Origin: Streptomyces sp. NBC_00178
GTDB lineage: Bacteria > Actinomycetota > Actinomycetes > Streptomycetales > Streptomycetaceae
DNA: 64,000 nt
NCBI RefSeq assembly: GCF_036206005.1
Contig: NZ_CP108143.1
Coordinates: 4,803,501 to 4,867,500, forward strand
Direction: 5' to 3'
Every line of letters starts with the position of its first letter. The first letter of the stretch is position 1. The translations under genes and the position numbers were made by a program. A model generated the notes under the pieces. The model saw only the letters and a program-made list of their open reading frames with translations. It made no database searches and had not been told where the DNA came from. Positions 7,911 through 17,085 of the stretch are shown piece after piece.

Positions 7911-8552
7911 TCAGTGCTGATCGGCGCCGTGCAGGGGGAAACCGGCGATCCCGCGCCAGGCGAGCGACGTCAGCAGCTGTACCGCGGACTCGCGCGGGAT
8001 TCCCGACGGGCTGGAGAGCCAGTAGCGCGCGACGACCTGGGAGACCCCGCCGAGCCCCACCGCGAGCAGCATCGACTCGTCCTTGGACAGGCCCGTGTCG
8101 CCGGCGATGACGTCGGAGATGGCCTCCGCGCACTGCAGGGACACCCGGTCGACGCGCTCGCGCACCGCCGGCTCGTTGGTCAGGTCGGACTCGAAGACGA
8201 GGCGGAAGGCGCCGCCCTCGTCCTCGACGTAGGCGAAGTAGGCGTCCATGGTCGCCTCGACGCGCAGCTTGTTGTCCGTCGTCGAGGCGAGCGCCGTGCG
8301 GACCGCCTGGAGGAGGGACTCGCAGTGCTGGTCGAGCAGCGCGAGGTAGAGCTCCAGCTTTCCGGGGAAGTGCTGGTAGAGCACCGGTTTGCTGACGCCC
8401 GCCCGCTCCGCGATGTCGTCCATCGCCGCGGCGTGGTAGCCCTGCGCGACGAAGACCTCCTGCGCGGCGCCCAGCAGCTGGTTGCGTCGGGCACGACGGG
8501 GGAGCCGGGTGCCCCGCGGGCGTGCCGTCTCTGTCTGCTCGATGGCTGTCAC
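7911..8552 (-). CDS. TetR/AcrR family transcriptional regulator
   Basis: 213 residues. The N-terminal helix-turn-helix reads AAMDDIAERAGVSKPVLYQHF, about residues 45-65, the standard TetR DNA-binding unit. The C-terminal ligand domain (KLELYLALLDQHCESLLQAV onwards) has no recognised ligand signature. The start was moved from a TTG at 8564 to the GTG at 8552 because GGGAGG lies about 6 nt upstream of it. The orthologous position in M. tuberculosis holds Rv3208. No palindromic self-operator was clear in the 168-bp upstream gap, which is AT-richer than average and should hold its promoter. Confidence 0.9.
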   Translation of the reverse strand: MTAIEQTETARPRGTRLPRRARRNQLLGAAQEVFVAQGYHAAAMDDIAERAGVSKPVLYQHFPGKLELYLALLDQHCESLLQAVRTALASTTDNKLRVEATMDAYFAYVEDEGGAFRLVFESDLTNEPAVRERVDRVSLQCAEAISDVIAGDTGLSKDESMLLAVGLGGVSQVVARYWLSSPSGIPRESAVQLLTSLAWRGIAGFPLHGADQH

Positions 8553-8720
8553 GCCGCCTCCCAATTTCGTGATCGGACACAGCCGAACCGTGCCGCTGCG
8601 CCGTGGGGGCCATCGTACTTTTGAGTAACCCCGGAGTGCGCGGCGCGAACGCAGAATTTCACGGACCGGACGACTCCGGTAGCCGCAGATGCGCAGGTCG
8701 ACGGCACAAAGTGGTGCGTT

Positions 8721-8936
8721 CTACCGGTAATCGTCCTCATCTTGCGTGACGACGCGGGCCTGCTCCGCCGCATCCGCCTCGTTCGCCGCTCCCGGGTCGA
8801 CGTCCGTGAGGGGCTCGTCACGATCCTCCTCGACCGGTGCGCGCTGTTCGGCGGCGTCCGCCTCGGGCGCCTCCGGACCGGACTCGTCCGGCTGGGGGTC
8901 CTCGAAGGTCTCCGGGTCGCTCGGGTCGACCGTCAT
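8721..8936 (-). CDS. Small acidic protein, function unknown
   Basis: 71 residues, more than a third Asp or Glu (MTVDPSDPETFEDPQ...TQDEDDYR), with Ala/Pro spacers. It has no hydrophobic core and is probably disordered. No domain is recognised. The ATG at 8936 has a GGAAGGAAGG ribosome binding site close upstream. Regular third-position GC and the good binding site argue that it is a real gene. It diverges from the hydrolase gene at 9049 and is followed by the TetR gene on the same strand after 168 bp, so it is probably an independent unit. Confidence 0.68.
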   Translation of the reverse strand: MTVDPSDPETFEDPQPDESGPEAPEADAAEQRAPVEEDRDEPLTDVDPGAANEADAAEQARVVTQDEDDYR

Positions 8937-9048
8937 GGGGTGGCTCCCTTCCTTCCCTTGCAGCCTAGGAGCAACCCTCCCGGGCCGCTATGCGGCCTGT
9001 GACGGCGAACACATGAACCACCGCGTGATCGTCTCGTAACATTGCCGC

Positions 9049-10014
9049 ATGTCTCCCACCGAGCTGCCCGGTACCCGCGCCGCCGCCGCGGCGGTGGCGC
9101 CCACGGTCAGTCCCGTGAGGGTCACGGAGGGCGAGGAGCTGCGCTCCGTCGAGCTTCCGGGGCTCACCCTGACCGTCCGTGCCCGCCCCTCGGATTCCGC
9201 GGACGCGGAGCCCGCGCTCCTGGTCCACGGGCTGGGCGGGTCCTCCCAGAACTGGTCGGCCCTGATGCCGCTGCTGACCGACGTCCTCGACAGCGAGGCG
9301 GTCGACCTGCCCGGCTTCGGGGACTCCCCGCCACCGGACGACGGCAACTACTCCGTCACCGGACACGCCCGGGCCGTGATGCGGCTGCTGGACGCGGGCG
9401 GGCGCGGGCCCGTTCACCTTTTCGGGAACTCCCTGGGCGGCGCCGTCGCCACCCGGGTCGCGGCCGTCCGGCCCGATCTGGTGCGCACCCTCACCCTGGT
9501 CTCCCCGGCCCTGCCCGAGATCCGGGTCCAGCGGCCGGCCGTCCCCACGGCGCTGCTCGCACTCCCGGGCGTAGCTTCCCTGTTCGCCAGGCTCACCCGG
9601 GGCTGGACCGCGGAGCAGCGGACCCGCGGCGCCATGGCACTCTGTTACGGCGATCCGACACGCATCTCCGACGAGGCCTTCCGCAACGCGGTGGCCGAGA
9701 TGGAGAGACGACTGCAACTTCCGTACTTCTGGGACGCCATGACACGCTCGGCCCGGGGCATCGTCGATGCCTACACGCTGGGTGGGCAGCACGGTCTGTG
9801 GCGCCAGGCCGAGCGGGTGCTCGCACCGACCCTGCTCGTGTACGGCTCGAAGGACCAGCTCGTCTCGTACCGGATGGCACGCAGGGCGTCCGCGGCCTTC
9901 CGCGACTCGCGCCTGCTGACACTGCCCGAGGCCGGGCACGTGGCGATGATGGAGTACCCGGAGGCGGTCGCCCAGGCGTTCCGGGAACTGCTCGACGAAC
10001 GCGGCGGGAGCTGA
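9049..10014 (+). CDS. Alpha/beta hydrolase
   Basis: 321 residues. Typical alpha/beta-hydrolase motifs: ALLVHGLGGSSQNW (oxyanion hole), DLPGFGDSP, nucleophile GNSLGG with Ser128, acidic residue in LVYGSKDQLVSYR and His in EAGHVAMMEYPE. It resembles the haloalkane dehalogenase/epoxide hydrolase/BphD-like branch, but no specific substrate can be assigned. No signal peptide. The downstream DUF3152 gene starts 9 bp after the stop, so the two are very likely one operon; a similar LipV-like hydrolase occurs in the same neighbourhood in mycobacteria. Confidence 0.86.
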   Translation: MSPTELPGTRAAAAAVAPTVSPVRVTEGEELRSVELPGLTLTVRARPSDSADAEPALLVHGLGGSSQNWSALMPLLTDVLDSEAVDLPGFGDSPPPDDGNYSVTGHARAVMRLLDAGGRGPVHLFGNSLGGAVATRVAAVRPDLVRTLTLVSPALPEIRVQRPAVPTALLALPGVASLFARLTRGWTAEQRTRGAMALCYGDPTRISDEAFRNAVAEMERRLQLPYFWDAMTRSARGIVDAYTLGGQHGLWRQAERVLAPTLLVYGSKDQLVSYRMARRASAAFRDSRLLTLPEAGHVAMMEYPEAVAQAFRELLDERGGS

Positions 10015-10023
10015 TCCGGGCAC

Positions 10024-11349
10024 GTGGGACGACACAGTCGAAAGGGCCCCGAGGCAAAGGGCCGTGACGCGGGGACGGCGGGTGCCGAGCGCGCCCCCGG
10101 AGTCCCGCAGCCCGGTACGGGCAGGCGCGGGCGCGACGCCCGCCCCGCCGCGGGGGACGGGCAGGGCCCCTTCCGCGACGCGCCGCGGGTGCGCGGCGGG
10201 CACCCCGAGCAGCGAGAGCCGGGCGGCGGCTGGGGGACCGGGCCGCAGCCGGTGCGCGACGGCCGGCAGGACGTGTCCGGACCCGCGGCGCACGAGGCGT
10301 TCCGCGTCCGGCAGGCCGTGGCGCGGCAGCAGGCGGCCCAACGTGCCGCCGGCCGGACGCAGCCGCGGCGGACCGGCGACGCGCCGCTGATACCGGGCCC
10401 GCGCCAGGAGTTCCTGGAGGCGTTCGACACCACGCCTTCGCGTCCGGCGCCGCCCGCGCCTCCCGTGGCCGCGGCCGGGAGCCCGGCGGACGACGGCGGA
10501 TCGGACGGTGCCCCGGGCGGCGGGAGCGCGCGGGTCAAGGGCGGCAAGGGCCGCGCCTTCACCGGTGTGGCGGCCGCCGCGGTGACCACCGTGCTGGCGG
10601 TCGTGGTGGCCGGGCAGGTCGCCGACGGCCCCGGGCGCGGCGGCGGCACCTCGCCGTCCGCCGGCGTCGACCGGCAGGACTCCGAGGACGCCTCGCGTTC
10701 GGTGGACCGGCCGACCCCTCCGGCGGGACGGCCCGAGGTCAAGACCATGTCGTACGCCGCGAGGATGGCCATGCCCTTCCCGCTGGCGCCCGACCTGAAG
10801 GCGTCGGGGAAGTTCGAGGCGGTGCCCGGCCTGGCGAAGGCGCCGGGCAAGGGGCACAAGTACCGGTACCGGATCGACGTCGAGCAGGGCCTGGGCCTCG
10901 ACGCCGGGCTGTTCGCCGAAGCGGTGCAGAAGACGCTGAACGACGACCGGAGCTGGGCGCACGGCGGCGCGATGACCTTCGAGCGGGTCTCCTCCGGCGA
11001 ACCCGACTTCGTGATCACCCTCGCGAGTCCGGGAACCACGGGCGTCTGGTGCGAGAAGTCGGGGCTGGACACCACGGAGGACAACGTCTCCTGCGACTCC
11101 GCCGCCACCGACCGCGTGATGATCAACGCGTACCGCTGGGCGCAGGGTGCCTCGACGTTCGGCCCGGACAAGCTCCTGCCCTACCGGCAGATGCTGATCA
11201 ACCACGAGGTCGGCCACCGCCTCGGGCACAACCATGTGAGCTGTCGCACTCCGGGCGCCCTGGCGCCCGTCATGCAGCAGCAGACCAAGACCCTTGACCT
11301 GGACGGCATCAAGTGCCGTCCCAACCCCTGGGTGTTCCCGGGCGGTTGA
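10024..11349 (+). CDS. DUF3152 domain-containing membrane-anchored metzincin-like protein
   Basis: 441 residues. The first 175 are a charged, Pro/Gly/Arg-rich cytoplasmic region, followed by one transmembrane helix (about 178-198), a Ser/Gly linker and an extracellular globular domain. At residues 394-404 lies HEVGHRLGHNH, the exact HExxHxxGxxH zinc pattern of metzincin proteases, with a possible Met-turn in APVMQQQ 14 residues later. Four Cys in the outer domain (around GVWCEK, VSCDS, VSCRT, IKCRP) may form two disulfides. The family is actinobacterial (Rv3207c type); protease activity is inferred, not known to me. The GTG start is 9 bp after the hydrolase stop. The long disordered N-terminus is richer than in most family members. 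Confidence 0.88.
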   Translation: MGRHSRKGPEAKGRDAGTAGAERAPGVPQPGTGRRGRDARPAAGDGQGPFRDAPRVRGGHPEQREPGGGWGTGPQPVRDGRQDVSGPAAHEAFRVRQAVARQQAAQRAAGRTQPRRTGDAPLIPGPRQEFLEAFDTTPSRPAPPAPPVAAAGSPADDGGSDGAPGGGSARVKGGKGRAFTGVAAAAVTTVLAVVVAGQVADGPGRGGGTSPSAGVDRQDSEDASRSVDRPTPPAGRPEVKTMSYAARMAMPFPLAPDLKASGKFEAVPGLAKAPGKGHKYRYRIDVEQGLGLDAGLFAEAVQKTLNDDRSWAHGGAMTFERVSSGEPDFVITLASPGTTGVWCEKSGLDTTEDNVSCDSAATDRVMINAYRWAQGASTFGPDKLLPYRQMLINHEVGHRLGHNHVSCRTPGALAPVMQQQTKTLDLDGIKCRPNPWVFPGG

Positions 11350-11378
11350 TCCGCGGCGGAGGCGGTTCGTCCACATAG

Positions 11379-11394
11379 TGGGACGACCGTCTCA
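11379..11394. promoter_or_regulatory. Operator-like near-palindrome upstream of the peptide transporter promoter
   Basis: TGGGACG-AC-CGTCTCA is a 7-2-7 inverted repeat with a single mismatch. It ends 7 nt before the -35 hexamer at 11402. The location suits a transcription factor site controlling the ABC importer operon. The regulator is not identified. Confidence 0.5.
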
Positions 11395-11401
11395 TCCCGC
11401 G

Positions 11402-11431
11402 TTGACATCGGTTTGGGGGGTCGTCCATATT
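11402..11431 (+). promoter_or_regulatory. Sigma-HrdB-like promoter of the peptide ABC importer operon
   Basis: A perfect -35 TTGACA (11402-11407), an 18-nt spacer and a -10 CATATT (11426-11431, four of six matches) sit in an AT-rich island. Transcription would start near 11438-11439. Confidence 0.6.
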
Positions 11432-11438
11432 TCTCCCC

Positions 11439-11534
11439 ATGTCGCACAGTCCCGCATCCTCCGAGAGCGCCGCCCTTGAGCTGGCACTCTTCGGCGTGGC
11501 CGGGCACTGTGTAGCCGACATTCTCTGTCGCTGA
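11439..11534 (+). CDS. Possible 31-aa leader peptide, perhaps leaderless
   Basis: ATG at 11439 opens a 31-codon frame, MSHSPASSESAALEL ending in HCVADILCR. It coincides with the predicted transcription start of the promoter at 11402-11431, so the mRNA could begin directly with the start codon. No ribosome binding site is present, which fits leaderless translation. About 205 nt separate its stop from the lipoprotein gene. It could act in attenuation, or be a chance frame; it has two Cys codons near its end, like some sulphur-responsive actinobacterial leaders. Confidence 0.35.
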   Translation: MSHSPASSESAALELALFGVAGHCVADILCR

Positions 11535-11739
11535 CGCCTGCTCGAGCGCGCGTCGGCATTCCGACGACCCCCCTCCGGGTTCGTCGGCCCCTCCATGACA
11601 CCGCGCCCGGGCGTACTCCGCCCGCAGGCGCGGCCCTTCCGGTATCCGGTCCATCCCCTCCCCGGGGGCGGACCGCGCTGCGTCCGTGCGGAATCCCACC
11701 CTCCTTCCCCACCGCAGCACACCGAGAGGCCATCTTCCG

Positions 11740-13473
11740 ATGAGTCAGCCGTCCTTCATATCGCGCAGAGTGGCGACCACCGCCGCCGTCAGCCTCGTTC
11801 TCGTCGCAGGGCTCGCGGCCTGCGGACCCCAGGACGACGACGGCAAGAAGAGCGTCGGTTCGTCCGGCGCCTCGGGCAAGCCGGCCAAGGGCGGCACCCT
11901 CACGGTGCTCAACAGCAACCCGCAGGACGACTTCGACCCCGCACGGCTCTACACCTCCGGCGGCGGCAACGTCCCCTCCCTCGTCTTCCGCACCCTCACC
12001 ACCCGCAACCGCGAGAACGGCGCCGCGGGCTCCGAGGTCGTCCCGGACCTCGCGACCGACCTCGGCAAGCCGAGCAAGAACGCCACCGTCTGGACGTACA
12101 CCCTCAAGGAAGGGCTGAAGTACGAGGACGGCACCGCGATCACCAGCGCGGACATCAAGTACGGCATCGAGCGCTCCTTCGCCCCCGAACTCTCCGGCGG
12201 TGCGCCCTACCTGCGCGACTGGCTGATCGGCGGGGCCGACTACCAGGGCCCGTACAAGGACAAGAAGGGCCTGGCCTCGATCGAGGTGCCCGACGCCCGG
12301 ACCATCGTCTTCCACCTGAACAAGCCCGAGGGCGAGTTCCCGTACCTGGCGACCCAGACCCAGACGACACCGGTGCCGCAGGCCAAGGACAAGGGCGCCA
12401 AGTACGAGAACCACCCCCTCTCCTCCGGCCCGTACAAGGTCGTCAGCAACGAGGGCGACGGCGAGCGCCTCGTCCTGGAGCGCAACACCTTCTGGTCGCC
12501 CGCGACGGACGAGGAGCGCAAGGCCTACCCCGACCGCATCGACGTGCGCTCCGGGCTCGACTCGGCCGTCATCAACCAGCGGCTCTCCGCCTCCCGCGGC
12601 GCCGACGCCGCCGCCGTCACCACGGACACCAACCTCGGCCCGGCCGAGCTCGCCAAGGTGACCGGCGACAAGAAGCTCGCCGGCCGTGTCGGCACCGGCC
12701 ACTTCGGCTACACGAACTACATCGCCTTCAACCCGAAGGTGAAGCCGTTCGACAACCCGAAGGTGCGCCAGGCGATCTCGTACGCCGTCGACCGCACCTC
12801 GGTCGTCAACGCGGCCGGCGGCTCCTCGCTCGCCGAGCCCGCCACCACCTTCCTGCCGGAGCAGGCGTCCTTCGGCCACAGCGCCTACGACGCCTTCCCG
12901 GGCGGAAAGTCGGGCGACCCGGCCAAGGCCAGGGAGCTGCTGAAGGAGGCCGGCTACGCCAAGGGCCTGACCATCACCCTCACGCACAACAACGACAAGA
13001 ACTTCGAGACCAGCCCGGAGATCGCCACCGCGATCCAGGAGGCGCTGAAGAAGGCCGGGATCACGGTCAAGCTCCAGGGCCTGGAGTCCAACGCCTACTC
13101 GGACAAGATCTTCAACGTGAAGACCGAGCCCGGCTTCTTCCTGACCGGCTGGGGCGCCGACTGGCCGTCCGGCGGCCCGTTCCTCGCGCCGATCTTCGAC
13201 GGACGCCAGATCGTCAAGAGCGGCTACAACTTCAACTCCTTCCAGCTCGACGACCCCTCGGTCAACAAGGAGGTCGACGAGATCAACAAGCTGACCGACC
13301 TGAAGGCGGCCGCGAAGCGCTGGGGCGCACTCGACAAGAAGATCGGTGAGCAGGCGGTCACCGTGCCGCTGTTCCACCCCGTCTACAAGCGCCTGTTCGG
13401 CGAGGACGTCAAGAACGTCGTCATCAGCGACTGGACCGGCGTGCTCGACATCTCGCAGGCCGCGGTCAAGTAA
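11740..13473 (+). CDS. Peptide/nickel-type ABC transporter substrate-binding lipoprotein
   Basis: 577 residues, family 5 extracellular solute-binding protein (DppA/OppA type). The signal peptide has SRR followed by a hydrophobic stretch and the lipobox LAAC with acyl-Cys28; the double Arg makes Tat export possible. The mature domain shows the family pattern GGTLTVLNSNPQ, WTYTLKEGLKYEDG (residues about 130-142), SADIKYGIERSF, SGPYKV, and FDNPKVRQAISYAVDR. It captures oligopeptides or similar cargo outside the membrane. ATG 11740 was chosen over 11686 because GAGAGG lies 11 nt upstream and the signal peptide then starts correctly. It heads a four-gene operon with spacings of 2 bp and two ATGA overlaps. 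Confidence 0.93.
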   Translation: MSQPSFISRRVATTAAVSLVLVAGLAACGPQDDDGKKSVGSSGASGKPAKGGTLTVLNSNPQDDFDPARLYTSGGGNVPSLVFRTLTTRNRENGAAGSEVVPDLATDLGKPSKNATVWTYTLKEGLKYEDGTAITSADIKYGIERSFAPELSGGAPYLRDWLIGGADYQGPYKDKKGLASIEVPDARTIVFHLNKPEGEFPYLATQTQTTPVPQAKDKGAKYENHPLSSGPYKVVSNEGDGERLVLERNTFWSPATDEERKAYPDRIDVRSGLDSAVINQRLSASRGADAAAVTTDTNLGPAELAKVTGDKKLAGRVGTGHFGYTNYIAFNPKVKPFDNPKVRQAISYAVDRTSVVNAAGGSSLAEPATTFLPEQASFGHSAYDAFPGGKSGDPAKARELLKEAGYAKGLTITLTHNNDKNFETSPEIATAIQEALKKAGITVKLQGLESNAYSDKIFNVKTEPGFFLTGWGADWPSGGPFLAPIFDGRQIVKSGYNFNSFQLDDPSVNKEVDEINKLTDLKAAAKRWGALDKKIGEQAVTVPLFHPVYKRLFGEDVKNVVISDWTGVLDISQAAVK

Positions 13474-13475
13474 CC

Positions 13476-14459
13476 ATGGCCGAAGCTCTGCTGGTCAAGG
13501 AGGCGGGGGCCGTCCAGGCCCCCGCCTCCGGGGCCTCCTCGTTCTGGCGGCGGCTGCGCGCACGGCGCTCCGCCGCCGTGGCGGCCGTGGTCGTCGCCCT
13601 CCTGGTCCTGGTCGCACTCGCCGCCCCGCTGCTCGCGGGCATCGAGGGCCAGGACCCCACCACGTACCACGCCGACCTCGTCGACTCCGCGACCGGCGGG
13701 GTGCCGCTGGGCTCGTTCGGCGGGATCAGCGCCGACCACTGGCTCGGCGTCGAACCCCTCACCGGACGCGACCTCTTCGCCCGGGTCGTCTACGGCGCCC
13801 GGGTGTCGCTCGGCGTCGCCCTGGGCGCGACCCTGCTCCAGGTGATCATCGGTGTGGCCGTCGGGCTCGCCGCAGGACTCGGCAACCGTTTCGTCGACCA
13901 GGCGCTCAGCCGCGTCACCGACATCGTCGTCGCCCTGCCCGTCATGGTGATCGCCCTGGGCGCCCTCGCGGTCGTCCCCGCCGGCTTCCCGCGCCCGGTG
14001 CTGATCGCCGTGATCGTCGGCCTGGTCGGCTGGTCCGGCATCTCCAAGGTCGTGCGCGCCAAGACCCTCGCGCTGAAGTCGCTCGACCACGTGGCGGCCG
14101 CCCGGCTCAGCGGCTGGGGCGCCTGGCGGATCGCCCGGCGCGAACTGCTGCCCGCGCTGGCCGCACCCGTCATCACCTACGCCGTGCTGCTCTTCCCCGG
14201 CGACATCGTCGTCGAGGCGGCACTGTCCTTCCTCGGCGTCGGCATCAAGCCGCCCACGCCCTCCTGGGGACAGATGCTCAGCGACGCCGACACCTGGTAC
14301 CAGGCGGCGCCCACCTATCTGCTGATCCCCGCCCTGCTGATCTTCGTCACCGTGCTGGCGCTGACCGTCCTCGGCGAAGGCGTACGCAACGCCCTCGACC
14401 CCCGCGTCGCGTCCCGCCTGCGGATCGGCACCGGACGCAAGAAGGAGGCCGGAGCATGA
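13476..14459 (+). CDS. ABC transporter permease, DppC/OppC type
   Basis: 327 residues. A cytoplasmic N-terminus is followed by a first membrane helix (about 30-50), a periplasmic-side loop with HWLGVEPLTGRDLFARVVYGAR (the OppC N-terminal signature), and five more helices. The EAA-type loop that contacts the ATPase reads DHVAAARLSGWGAWRIARRELLP. Unusually this C-type subunit precedes the B-type subunit; the common order is A-B-C-D-F. It starts 2 bp after the lipoprotein stop and overlaps the next gene by 4 bp. Confidence 0.93.
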   Translation: MAEALLVKEAGAVQAPASGASSFWRRLRARRSAAVAAVVVALLVLVALAAPLLAGIEGQDPTTYHADLVDSATGGVPLGSFGGISADHWLGVEPLTGRDLFARVVYGARVSLGVALGATLLQVIIGVAVGLAAGLGNRFVDQALSRVTDIVVALPVMVIALGALAVVPAGFPRPVLIAVIVGLVGWSGISKVVRAKTLALKSLDHVAAARLSGWGAWRIARRELLPALAAPVITYAVLLFPGDIVVEAALSFLGVGIKPPTPSWGQMLSDADTWYQAAPTYLLIPALLIFVTVLALTVLGEGVRNALDPRVASRLRIGTGRKKEAGA

Positions 14460-15445
14460 GCCGGTTCGTGCTGCGGCGCGTCGGCGGGGCGGTCTTCGTG
14501 CTCCTCGCCCTCAGCGTCGTCGTCTACATCGCCTTCTACGTCGCCCCGGGCAACGTCGCGCAGATCGCCTGCGGCCCGCGCTGTTCCCCGGCCCAGGTGG
14601 CCCAGGTCAGCGACCAACTGCGTCTCGGTGACCCGCTGTACCTGCAGTACGCCCACTTCCTCCAGGGGATCTTCGTCGGCCATGACTACTCCACCGGCAC
14701 CGGGATCCTGCACTGCCAGGCACCCTGCCTCGGACGCTCCTACCGGAACGACGAGCAGGTCACCCAGATGATCCTGACCAAGCTTCCGGCCACCGCCTCG
14801 CTCGCCGTCGGCGCGTTCGTGCTGTGGGTCGTGCTCGGCGTCGGCACCGGGCTGCTGTCGGTCTGGCGGCGCGGAAGGGCGACCGAGCGTCTCCTCACCG
14901 GGCTGACCCTGGCCGGCCTGGCCACGCCCGTCTTCGTCGTCGGCCTGCTGCTGATCATCGTCTTCTGCTCGGCCCTGCAACTGCTCCCCTTCCCCGACTA
15001 CGTCCCGCTCACCGAGAACCCCGAACAGTGGGCCTGGAACCTCCTGCTGCCGTGGGTCTCCCTGGCCCTGGTCTCCGCCGCCCCGTACGCCCGGATGACC
15101 CGGGCGTCGATGCTGGAGACCCTCGCGGAGGACCACGTGCGCACCTTCCGGGCGTACGGGGTGAGCGAGCGCAGTCTCGTCGGGCGGCACGCGCTGCGCG
15201 GCGCGCTCGCTCCCGTGATCGCACTCGGCGCGCTGGACATCGGCTCGATGTTCGGCGGAGCCGTCCTCACCGAATCGCTCTTCAACATCCCCGGCGTCGG
15301 ACGCGAACTCGTCGACGCCGTGAAGAACGTCGACCTGCCGGTCGTCGTCGGCCTGGTGCTCGTCACCGGCTTCTTCGTCGTCCTTGCCAATGCCCTCGCG
15401 GACGTCCTCCAGGCGATGGCCGACCGTCGGGTGGTGCTGGCATGA
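14456..15445 (+). CDS. ABC transporter permease, DppB/OppB type
   Basis: 329 residues with the DppB layout: first helix at residues 5-30 (VGGAVFVLLALSVVVYIAFYV), a long outer loop (residues 32-100) that carries four Cys (IACGPRCSP and LHCQAPCLG) and may be disulfide-linked, then five helices. The EAA loop is EDHVRTFRAYGVSERSLVGRHALRGAL. The ATG at 14456 overlaps the previous stop (ATGA), and its own stop overlaps the ATPase start likewise, showing translational coupling. Confidence 0.93.
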   Translation: MSRFVLRRVGGAVFVLLALSVVVYIAFYVAPGNVAQIACGPRCSPAQVAQVSDQLRLGDPLYLQYAHFLQGIFVGHDYSTGTGILHCQAPCLGRSYRNDEQVTQMILTKLPATASLAVGAFVLWVVLGVGTGLLSVWRRGRATERLLTGLTLAGLATPVFVVGLLLIIVFCSALQLLPFPDYVPLTENPEQWAWNLLLPWVSLALVSAAPYARMTRASMLETLAEDHVRTFRAYGVSERSLVGRHALRGALAPVIALGALDIGSMFGGAVLTESLFNIPGVGRELVDAVKNVDLPVVVGLVLVTGFFVVLANALADVLQAMADRRVVLA

Positions 15446-17085
15446 GCCTGGTCGAGGTTTCCGGTCTGACCGTCTCCTTCGGCGGCGCGGACGGTGTGAC
15501 GGCCGTGGACGGCCTGTCCTTCACGCTGGAGGAGGGGGCCGCGCTCGGCGTCGTCGGCGAGTCCGGCTCCGGCAAGAGCGCGTCGGCGTGGGCCCTGCTC
15601 GGGCTCCACCGGGGGACGGGCGCCACGGTCGACGGCTCCGTCCGTGTCGCCGGCGTGGACGTGCAGACGGCAGGCGACGCGGAACTGCGCGCGCTGCGCG
15701 GGGCGAAGGCCGCGATGGTCTTCCAGGACCCGCTGTCCTCGCTGGACCCGTACTACGCGGTCGGTGACCAGATCGCCGAGGTGTACCGGGTCCACACACG
15801 GGCCTCCCGGCGGGCGGCGCGGGCGCGGGCCGTCGAGGTGCTCGACCGGGTCGGGATCCCCGACGCGGCGCGCCGTTCGCGGTCGCGGCCGCACGAGTTC
15901 TCGGGCGGGATGCGGCAGCGCGCCCTGATGGCGATGGCACTCGCCTGCGAGCCGCGCCTGCTGATCGCCGACGAGCCGACGACCGCGCTCGACGTGACCG
16001 TGCAGGCCCAGATCCTCGATCTGCTGCACGGCCTGCGGCGGGAGACGGGCATGGGCCTGCTGCTGGTGACGCACGACGTGGGCGTCGCGGCCGAGAGCGT
16101 CGACCACGTCCTCGTGATGCAGCACGGCCGGGCCGTGGAGCGCGGGCCCGTCGCCGAGGTGCTGGGGTCGCCCCGGCAGCCGTACACGCGTGAACTGCTC
16201 GCGGCGGTGCCCCGGGTGGACGCGGAACGTACCCGGGCGGCGGCCGCGTCCGTGCCGGCGCAGGACGGGCCGCCGCTGCTCGAAGCCGTCGGCCTCAGCC
16301 GCGAGTTCGGGCGCGGCGCGGGCCGGGTCACCGCCGTGGACGAGGTCTCGCTCACGGTCCGCGCGGGCGAGACGCTCGGCATCGTCGGCGAGAGCGGCAG
16401 CGGCAAGACCACGCTCGGGCGCATGCTCGTGCGACTGCTCGATCCGACGGCCGGGCAGCTCCGGTACCGGGGCGAGGACATCGGCTCGCTGTCGGACAAG
16501 GCGCTCCGGCCCGTCCGCCGCGAGATCCAGATGGTCTTCCAGGACCCGGTCGCCTCGCTCAACCCGCGGCGCTCGATCGGCGAGTCGGTGGCCGACCCGC
16601 TCCGGGCGGCGGGGGAGACGGACGAGAGGCTGATCCGGAACCGGGTCGGTGAGCTGCTGGAGCGGGTCGGCCTCGACGCCGGGCGGTACGCGCGCTACCC
16701 GCACGAGTTCAGCGGCGGCCAGCGGCAGCGGGTCGGCATCGCGCGGGCCCTCGCCGCCGGTCCGAAGCTGATCGTGTGCGACGAACCGGTCTCCGCGCTG
16801 GACGTCACGACCCAGGCCCAGGTGATCGGCCTGCTCGCGGAACTCCAGCGCGAACTGGGCATCGGGCTCGTCTTCATCGCCCACGACCTGGCCGTCGTAC
16901 GCCAGGTCAGCGACCGCGTGGCGGTCATGCGGCAGGGCCGGATCGTCGAGCAGGGGGCGGTGGACGAGGTGTACGGGTCGCCGCGGGATCCCTACACCCG
17001 CCGGCTCCTGGCGGCGGTGCCCGCACTCGACCCCGGAGTCGCGGCCGCCCGCCGCGCGGCCCGTGAGGAGCTGGCCGCAGCCTGA
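15442..17085 (+). CDS. Fused dipeptide ABC transporter ATPase (DppD-DppF in one chain)
   Basis: 547 residues containing two complete ATPase domains. Domain 1: Walker A GESGSGKS (residues about 34-41), Q-loop MVFQDPLSSLDP, signature FSGGMRQR, Walker B LLIADEPTTALD. Domain 2: GESGSGKT (about 317-324), MVFQDPVASLNPR, FSGGQRQR, LIVCDEPVSALD. The first ends with an oligopeptide-type tail (PYTRELLAAVPR) and the second with PYTRRLLAAVPALDP. It powers import with the two permeases. The fused arrangement replaces the usual separate D and F subunits. A strong hairpin 77 nt downstream ends the operon. Confidence 0.95.
   Translation: MSLVEVSGLTVSFGGADGVTAVDGLSFTLEEGAALGVVGESGSGKSASAWALLGLHRGTGATVDGSVRVAGVDVQTAGDAELRALRGAKAAMVFQDPLSSLDPYYAVGDQIAEVYRVHTRASRRAARARAVEVLDRVGIPDAARRSRSRPHEFSGGMRQRALMAMALACEPRLLIADEPTTALDVTVQAQILDLLHGLRRETGMGLLLVTHDVGVAAESVDHVLVMQHGRAVERGPVAEVLGSPRQPYTRELLAAVPRVDAERTRAAAASVPAQDGPPLLEAVGLSREFGRGAGRVTAVDEVSLTVRAGETLGIVGESGSGKTTLGRMLVRLLDPTAGQLRYRGEDIGSLSDKALRPVRREIQMVFQDPVASLNPRRSIGESVADPLRAAGETDERLIRNRVGELLERVGLDAGRYARYPHEFSGGQRQRVGIARALAAGPKLIVCDEPVSALDVTTQAQVIGLLAELQRELGIGLVFIAHDLAVVRQVSDRVAVMRQGRIVEQGAVDEVYGSPRDPYTRRLLAAVPALDPGVAAARRAAREELAAA

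Noticed and set aside
8965..11376. An 803-codon minus-strand frame opposite the hydrolase and DUF3152 genes
   Set aside because: Both plus-strand genes have exact catalytic motifs, so this is a shadow.
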